This document shows positions 56,990-64,000 of a DNA stretch of 64,000 nucleotides, one piece after another. The notes under the pieces were generated by a model. The model was given only the letters and a program-made list of their open reading frames with translations. It was not told where the DNA came from and did no database searches. How positions within the stretch are numbered: the stretch's first letter is position 1; each line of letters opens with the position of its first letter. Both the position numbers and the translations under genes were made by a program. The DNA is from Lactarius indigo (Eukaryota > Basidiomycota > Agaricomycetes > Russulales > Russulaceae). The stretch spans positions 496,001 to 560,000 of the forward strand of contig JAFKAC010000005.1 in assembly GCA_025766275.1 (NCBI GenBank), written 5' to 3'.

Positions 56990-57960
56990 ATCAAGTAACG
57001 AGCAACCTTCCACCACCAAAGCAACCAGACAGTGCGTCGAGGCCGCTGGCGATAGGCGCCGTACAAAGAGAGTGGTAAAGAAGATTGCGGACACCAAGAA
57101 AGGAAGGTCGGGGAAGCGCACACTCCCATTGAGGTAACCAGACAGCGTGTCAAGGTCGCTCGCGAAGGCCGCCGGACCACCTCAAAATATGCTGCGACAG
57201 TCATCTCTGTACGTTCAAGGATACGCACCCACCGTCACATGTACAATCCCCCACCATTGTCCTTGAGGTCACACAGGAGGGGAGGGGTCGGGGTCACTAA
57301 GCTGAGATGTCAGAGGCAGTGTATAGAAAAGTAATGAGAGCGTTCACCTGGACGTTACCAGACAGAGGGCTAGACCTACAAATGTAGTGAAACTCCTCGC
57401 TCGCGCCTTACGACAAAGCATGCGTGAGGAAGGAAACGGTTAAATTTTGGGCGAAGGCATACCGATGGTTGGGGCCGCGAGCTGCAGTGACGGCGGAGGA
57501 CCGAGAATTTCTTTCTGAGACTTCCTGATGGGAGACGAATGCCTAGCAATAGAGGAGTCAGATACAGCAGCCATTAGCAAGAAAGTCGGGATAGAAGGAG
57601 GGACCCACCAAGCAACCGACGGCAAGTCAAGTCAGCCCGTGAGGGACGGCGTGCGGATGTGGAAAGATGGGTCTTGAAGGTGGGAATGGGGGAGGACAGC
57701 AAATACCTCCGTCGTGTAAAGTTTTGGCAACCAGATGACCATTCAAAGCCAACCCACAAGCAAGAAGTGCGTTGTGGATAGAGGAGCGCCCAAATCGGAA
57801 CCAGGTCGAAAGGGGGGGACATCAAATGCTCCCACCAAGGCAACCAGACAAAGAGTCGAGGTTACCCCGTGAGGGGCGGCGTGCGGGAAGAGGGAGACAT
57901 CGCGTTGGACACTGTGGATACCAAAGAAATAGGGAGGTGGGGAGGTAGAACATGGGAAAA
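56990..57960. repeat. Degenerate tandem-like repeat patch
   Basis: The motif AACCAGACA or a close variant, usually followed by GTCGAGG or GTCAAGG and a GTGAGGG(G/A)CGGCGTGCGG-type block, recurs at about 57024, 57137, 57357, 57612 and 57843. Spacing is about 113, 220, 255 and 230 bp. Each unit also has a (G)AAGG(A/T)(A/G)GG(T/A)-type purine patch. No coding frame runs through. Confidence 0.45.
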
Positions 57961-58380
57961 AGGGTATGACTTGTGGGTAACGTGCGGTGCGGTGGAAATG
58001 CGGGTATCCAAATTCGGTCGCCTCAAAAAAAACATGTGACTTACACGTGACGTTACAGTATTTCTAATTTCATACGTCGGTAATAAGTTTTTTCGAGAGA
58101 TTCAATTGAAACATTGCTGAATATAACTAAATATTACTATTCAACGATTACACTACAGTACACCATGTGCAGACAACGTGTATTCGTCAAAGTGTCCCGA
58201 CGCTGTGGCGAACGTGAAGTGACGTCGGCACTCGTTTCCACGCCGCGCGTCAACGCCGTTTCCAACAATTCTCATCGTCATCGTCTTCATCGTCTCACTC
58301 GTCTCTTTGCGCACACACCACACCTACTATCACAGTAAGTCCTCAATACATGTTGTAATGCGTTAACTCACCGCTTTTAG

Positions 58381-58604
58381 ATGCCCTTTGAATATCTTCG
58401 TTCAATTGCTCGAGTCGCTTGGGATTGGGTGCACACCGTGGCTATTGAGCCGGTAGGGGGCTGGGTAAGTTGCTGATTCACTGATCGAATGCCGCGCTGA
58501 CCATTTAAAAGATGCAGCACATGGGTCTGCGCACAGAAGTAGCCGTGTCGGCACGCATAAGGATCTTGTCTGGGGCGGAAGCAATCATCAACCTGGCGGT
58601 GTGA
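58381..58604 (+). CDS. Possible 58-residue spliced protein, unknown
   Basis: An exon 58381-58464 (MPFEYLRSIARVAWDWVHTV...) ends in a perfect donor GG/GTAAGT; exon 58512-58604 begins after AAAAG and ends in TGA. A second perfect GTAAGT donor at 58335, with acceptor TTTTAG at 58378-58380 directly before the ATG, suggests a 46-bp leader intron. Two clean introns in a row argue for a real transcript. No family recognised; a longer protein with another splice is possible. Confidence 0.35.
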
Positions 58605-60198
58605 ATCGCGCTCCCTCGTGGCACGGCCACTGTCCAAGGTGAAGATACTGAGCAAGTTTAGGGAAGGGGTGGGTCAGTCTGTGTTGGAATGTACATAGAA
58701 ACATATCAACCACTTCTCTGCTTGTTTTCAGCGCAAACTCGCTGTGTGCCATGTGAAAGCATGTCCGAGCGAAGGCTGTATTCTCGCAGCAAATATGCGA
58801 TATCGTCTGCACACTCGGGCGAATGCGTGAAGCAGTCAAACGAGTGATCAGGTGGATCCAAGGCGATGACGCGAGAATACCATGCTATCCGTCCTCCCGT
58901 TCGTAATCACAGCGGTGTCGTCTCACGCACTCGGGCAAGGGAAACCTCCAAGCAATTGCAATTCCGTACTTACTATGAACAACTCATCACGCGCGGTGGT
59001 ATAGGCGCGTAACGTCTTTGGTATTTGCAGTGCGACCTAGCCGTGTCAGGCGTCGTACGTACATATCGAACACCAACATTATAACAAGCATCAGCATGAA
59101 CATTTCAGGACTCTAGTAAATAGAAGTCAACCAAAAGATAAGGACGGTAACTTGGAATTTGCTTACACAACTCCAGCACAGAGTAATAGCAATCACCCAG
59201 ACACAACCTCGTTTTCCTCAAAAAAGGTCTCATCACGTGAGTTTCGGCTAGTTCTGTCATCCTGCCCAAGCGTTTCAAGTGACAGGGACTGTGAAAAAGA
59301 GGGCAAGACTGACCTCCGGAAGAAAAATGGAGGTGGCTATGTGATCCTGCATATCAGGGATGGAGACACCGACGCGGTCCATGAAACAGTGTAACCTACC
59401 CACCATGAAAGTAGTACTAGTTACGCTCTCCTCTATATTGGACATCTGCTCCTTGAGTACTTGAAGGGTGATCTCATGCTCTTCAATCTTCTGTTTGACC
59501 AAGCATTTCTCAAGGTGCAGGGAACTACTCTGTTGCCAGTGGTAAATGGAGGTGTTTTTTTTTTTTTTTGGCAAACCCAAGAGTGGGAGGAGGACAGTGG
59601 CAATGAGGTGTTTCCGCAGAAGATTCCTGCAAAGGTTGCTTTAGGGTAGCCCTCGATGTGTAGGGCGAGGTTGGTGGTGAGGGTGCCCATGAGGAGAGAA
59701 AGACATGCTCTGAGTCTGAGGACATCGTGATAAAGTTTTGTTGGTTGTGTGACTTCTGTGACATGTGACTGGTTGGACGAAGCATTGAATCGGGAAGGAG
59801 TCTGCAATGTAACAGTTGGCCAGACCGGTCAATTATGTAATCGCTAACTGCGGAGATAGGAGTATATGCTCTACTCCAGAACTCCCATCCCATTTACACC
59901 TAACCTCACTTACATGAGCTGCCGTCCTCACCTAATCTTAACAGCGTTTTCACATTATTCCTCTCTTCTCATCAAATGAAACTGGCTCACCTGCACACAT
60001 CCCTACGATACTCCATCTGCAAAATCCGGCAAGCCAGCGGAGGATGGCCCTTGGGCCGTCCTCTTCCGCTAGTATATGATAAAAGGGAAAATTCTGACAA
60101 TGACGTCAAAAAATTTAGGTCCCCTGTACACGCTCACAAACCTGTAGCCAGTGCCTCGAATAGACGAATATGTATGATATTAAAAAGTATGATATGTA
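58605..60198. other. Mostly intergenic; possible coiled-coil fragment at 59275-59580
   Basis: On the minus strand 59580-59275 reads EKCLVKQKIEEHEITLQVLKE with heptad spacing, then FMVGRLHCFMDRVG. Upstream frames break at a run of about 15 T's near 59555. No gene model holds together. 58620-59140 contains nothing recognisable. Confidence 0.3.
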
Positions 60199-62248
60199 CT
60201 ACATGACGATTAACTTTGACCCATGGCCAAACTTCCGACGGTGATTAGTACAAGAGGCAGTATCGAGAAGGGGGGGGAGAAGCATGGGAGACGGATAGTA
60301 GCCTAGGCGAGTCACAAAAGAATGGATAAAAAATGCGAGGAGATGGATGGACAACCTGTGAAAGTCCTGGGCAGATAGCGCATTGATGGGCAGGGTTCTC
60401 ACATTTGAAAACCCACCCCAGTCCCAGCTATCGAAGCCATCCCAGCCCATGGCGACTTCATGTACCGCCCAAAGCCAATTTCTCCACACCTTCTTGTTGT
60501 CGAAAAATTTGAAGTTGGTGCCACCCCCCGCTGCGTCCCACATCTCCACTATCATGTAGATAAACATCTCTTGACCTTTCCACCACTTCTTGAAAGTGGC
60601 TGGGAACTGGATGCGTTCCATTTCCTTGACTTCTTCAAAGGCATGATACGAATTCAAGTAGTATAAAACCACCTGACGAATGTTTGTGTCATCGACCATA
60701 GTCATCTGGACGTCACAGCGGCAAGGCAACGAGGTCGTGATCTTATAATGTCCTGCAGCGACATCTGCACTCCATTGGTCGCCAAAAAAAAGAGGGCCCC
60801 CGTACTTCCAGAACACATTGGGGTCAAACGTTTCATCAGGCGATGGAGAGTCTTGGTTGGGCAACTGCCTCTTCCAGTAAGAGTTTCCCAAGATTGACCT
60901 CCATTCGCTTGTGGTGAGGGGTGGGAGGTCGCACATGGGCCGTTCCCGGATTTCGTGGCGCAGGATGAGGAAATGGTAGTAATATATTCGCTGGTTCTCT
61001 TCGTTACCACCCCAGAAGAGGTGAATGGGGGGGATGTAGAACCGACGAGGTGACGCGGAGGAAGCGAGTTCAAGGTGGCTAACGTGGCTCATAGCATGAA
61101 GCCAGACATCTTGGGCCTTCGGAAACCATTCAGGCGCTGCCCCAGCATCGGTGAGGCGTCTAAGCTCCACACTCTCCAACCGGGGGATCTGAGAAGTCGT
61201 ACTCATCCTTGCCTTTTTGGCCATGCGGCGAGCTGTACACGTACAGGACGTTAGTCTGATTCAAGGACAAGTGAAAAATATGCTGACCTTCGTCGTTCTT
61301 CTTGTTTTCTATTTTGTCCAGAGTACGCTTGAACCCTTTCATTGGCCTGAAGGTGTCCAAGCGTTCGAGATAGCCACGAGCAGCGGTCTCCAGGTTTGCC
61401 ATGACGTCATCCACAAGCGGCGGGTAGTACCATTGATGAAGAGAGTGGAAAAGTGGCTGAAGAGACATGGGCTGTGTACTGCATAACTTACGTGGGGCCA
61501 ACACAACTTCCCTTGCGAGATCGAGCACAAAGGTTGATTTGGGGACGAGAATATATGCTGCCACGGACCAACGCGCATGATCGGCGTACAAATGCTCATC
61601 TTCAAAAATGGTGCTGCGAGTTGGCACACGAAGAGAGGGCTGAAAGGCATCTCCAGCGTGAACATCCTTCCACCAGTCCACGAAAGCGGAGAGTTCCAGA
61701 AGACACCTCTGCAGATTTCGAAAAACCACAACGAAATCGCACCAAGCCTCGAAATTCCCCCTGAGTCTTTCAAGGGCTTTGAAAGCCCTGACGTACACCT
61801 TCATTGGCTGCTCGACACAAGAAAGCGATGGTTGGGAGGACATGGCGGATAACAACTCCTCTAGGGCCGCCTTGATCGACTTCCACTTGGTTGTGAGCTC
61901 GTCCAATAAATCAGCCTTAATGACGTGAGAATCGGATCTATGGCCATGAGTTCACCACATTGTCTTCTCAACAGGGTGAGTAAGGATATCAGATGGGACG
62001 GAAGAACTTGGATGGCGTATAGGGATCCAGGGGAGGTAGGGAAATGCACGATGATACGGCTGTGGGTAAAGAATCCACTTGTGAGGTCCCCAGAAGCTGT
62101 CCACGCTGACGATTGGTTTGGACCGGGGAGGGGGGGTGGGAAGAGCGTCGACATTGGCACCTAGTATTACGAATCCAGGTCGCCACTCGTCGGCAGAGGC
62201 CCAGCAGGCATATATAAGATGTGGAGGAGGGGGGATAGGTTTATTCAT
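60199..62248 (-). pseudogene. Hypothetical protein gene with in-frame stop
   Basis: Exons 62248-61288 and 61232-60199 (55-bp intron, GTCAGC...TACAG) form one frame of 664 codons. It is interrupted by a TGA at 61954-61952: HPVEKTMW, stop, then THGRDSH-like sequence and ADLLDELTTKWKSIKAALEEL in the same frame. Both sides look coding: before it CWASADEWRPGFVILG, SVDSFWGPHKWILYPQPY; after it NFEAWCDFVVVFRNLQRCLLEL, RRFYIPPIHLFWGG, WDWGGFSNVRTLPINALSAQDFHRL. It resembles a lineage-restricted basidiomycete family of unknown function; no enzymatic motif seen. The base before the ATG is an AG (TTCTTAG/ATG), so an upstream exon may exist. An intron removing the stop would be only 18 bp, too short. Confidence 0.65.
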
Positions 62249-64000
62249 CTAAGAATCAATTAGAATCAGTGCACAAAAAAGGGGGATAGCGAACAGGATA
62301 CCGACGGAAAGACACAAAAGAGTAACCAGGAAGACAAGTACTTCGGCCTTGAGACGTATCGACTCTGGGATGGAAACAGGGGCAACGGCAAACCACACAA
62401 TACAGCTAGAAAACGCTTCGAAGCTGTTCGAGATGGAATGTGTGCAGAGGAGGTGGAAGATCGGCAACAGCGGATCGAAAATGAGACGGAAACAGACCAA
62501 TGAGCCCAAGACGGTCAGACATTCCCAATCACGTGTGTTTTCCACATCCAACTTCCTTTTGTATCCCAACCTACGCACCGACTGGGGACACGTGTCTTCG
62601 GCGTTTCCTGGCGTCATCTCTTTCGTCTTGGTTTCTGTATTTTTTAATCGTAGATGTGTGAGTCTGGGAATATATTATTTAGTTATTTGAGACCCTCAAG
62701 CACTGAAGCCCAATCTCATTACAATGACTGGGCTCTATCTCAAAGTATAATAAAGACTGCCTGTTCTTAAATCCTTCAGTAAGCTGTCAAACTTATTTCG
62801 GGGTTTTCGGGGGGTTCCGGATTCGGAAATGCAGGGACCGGGGAACTGATCTAAATAAATTTAATTTGTGCCAAAATCCAGGCAAAAACCCTACTACTAG
62901 TGGACTTTGTGCACAGTACAGATGCGCCCTGAACTCATTACCGTCCTTTGTCACCTCTCTGAACACGGGTACTCAACTAGAACGCGAGGCCATTGAATTA
63001 TGCGTTGATACCCTAAACCTTTACTAATCGCTAGGAGTCATGTGCAGTGTTTGGGGGGTGTGAAGCGTTGCAGTGTCACGCAGGCCTCCGTGGAGCGCGA
63101 GCTGTGGTATATAGGTCCGCAGCGATCGTGGACGTGTCGGTGTCAAAAAGATAAGGCGGCGCGCAACTGCGGCAGGGTTGAGAGAGGCTACACAGAACCT
63201 GAAGGTCGGATGATCACAAGTGATCGCAAACGGTCGCGCACGCTTCTGCATGGCGCGAAACTTTGCAAAGGTGGCTACCTTGGTTAGTAACGCGTTGGGT
63301 TCGAGTCGCTAAGCCGCGCGCGAGTGCGGCATGAATGAGGAACGCGATGAATGAGCCACACATTGTCTACTTATGAGCTCAACTCTGTCAACTTTGCTGC
63401 TCAAGACAGTATCTCAGTTCCAGAAACCTTGATCTGAAGTCCGAAATCTGAAGGGGAAAGTCTACTATTCTCTTTTTCTGGTTAGATTACATGAGCCATA
63501 GGGTATATGGGCTAAGGAAAGAGGGTGCATTAGGTAACCAGGGGACCAAGGGGAATGGTGAACGTGTAGGGAAAATGTCCGGAACAAGTGGGAGGCCAAG
63601 TGCGCACAGAGAGCGGGAATGCGGCGCTTAGAAAGAGTTCGAAAGCGCGGGAGAGCATGGGCAAGCGCGGACAAGCAGAGGGCATTACAGAGTGTGAAAG
63701 TCGCAGTTTCAGGGCTTAGGGAGAGCGCAGTTGTATTATCTCCTCCCCACTGAAATACTAACTGTCCTCAGCTATCTGCGTGCACCGCAATCGCTCATAT
63801 GTGGTGCATGGGCCGATTGTGGGTGTCTTAAACATGTGGTATGTGAGTCGCCGAGTCAGGCATGATGCGATTGTGGCCCCTTCTTCAACGCGCATCTTGG
63901 TCTTGCGTGTACAGTGGGCAATGTCATCGCACGTTTGCTGCATGTGGTTCTGCGGTCTTCTGGATCGCTCTTGCAGCTGCTGAGGGTCGCAGTCATACTT
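62249..64000. other. Intergenic, no supported gene
   Basis: Only short frames. 62249-62617 (minus) is open but has no acceptable motif. G-rich tracts lie at about 62800-62840. The last 700 bp are G/C-balanced with no recognised feature. Confidence 0.4.

Noticed and set aside
61459..61493. Intron GTAAGT...CTTCAG in the hypothetical gene
   Set aside because: Would be 35 bp and would break the frame that is clearly coding on both sides.
63270..63320. TGGTTAGTAACGCGTTGGGTTCGAGTCGC resembling A and B boxes
   Set aside because: The boxes are only about 10 bp apart and no cloverleaf fits.

Overview
The window is nuclear DNA of a filamentous basidiomycete, probably an agaricomycete. Genes are compact and rich in introns of 47-80 bp with GT-AG borders. 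The proteins seen fit that clade: a fungal Ssr4 chromatin-remodelling subunit, a DUF6535-type membrane protein, an F-box protein, a secreted LysM protein, ROT1, and separate TRP4 and HIS1 genes. Splice models were worked out by hand from reading frame, splice signals and remembered family alignments; no search or transcript data were used. No rRNA gene, convincing tRNA gene or CRISPR array was seen.

Left part (1-10056): two tandem copies of a three-exon gene of unknown function (a family I recall being labelled, doubtfully, geranylgeranyl pyrophosphate synthetase) lie on the minus strand at 141-1698 and 2593-4182. A third copy is at 26953-28476. All three share intron positions, a TATA box about 60-70 bp before the ATG and a palindrome, CTGCGGCCGCAG, further upstream. 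Next come TRP4 (minus) and HIS1 (plus), two PRPP-using amino-acid biosynthesis genes whose start codons are only 60 bp apart, then a serine/threonine kinase (minus).

Middle (10057-38612): a mostly non-coding stretch holds a diverged direct duplication of about 3.7 kb (11200-14960 and 17400-21040). Then come ROT1 and the proteasome beta6 gene PRE7 (both minus), gene copy 3 of the family above (minus), SSR4 (minus) and an F-box gene (plus) sharing a 61-bp gap, a DUF6535 gene (plus), and a small secreted LysM protein (plus).

Right part (39250-55963) is a nest of Ty3/Gypsy LTR retrotransposons. A complete but dead element (LTR1 family; target duplication AAACC) sits inside the LTR of another family (LTR3). 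Two solo LTRs of a third family (LTR2) lie in opposite orientation, and the 4 kb between them is inverted: the two halves of each host element now face opposite ways and the target-site duplications of the solo LTRs have been exchanged. Two of the LTR families carry a primer-binding site complementary to the predicted first 10-11 nt of their own transcript, the self-priming layout known from Tf1/sushi elements.

Far right (56004-64000): a degenerate repeat patch, a possible 58-residue spliced gene, and a long hypothetical gene (60199-62248) with an in-frame stop codon.
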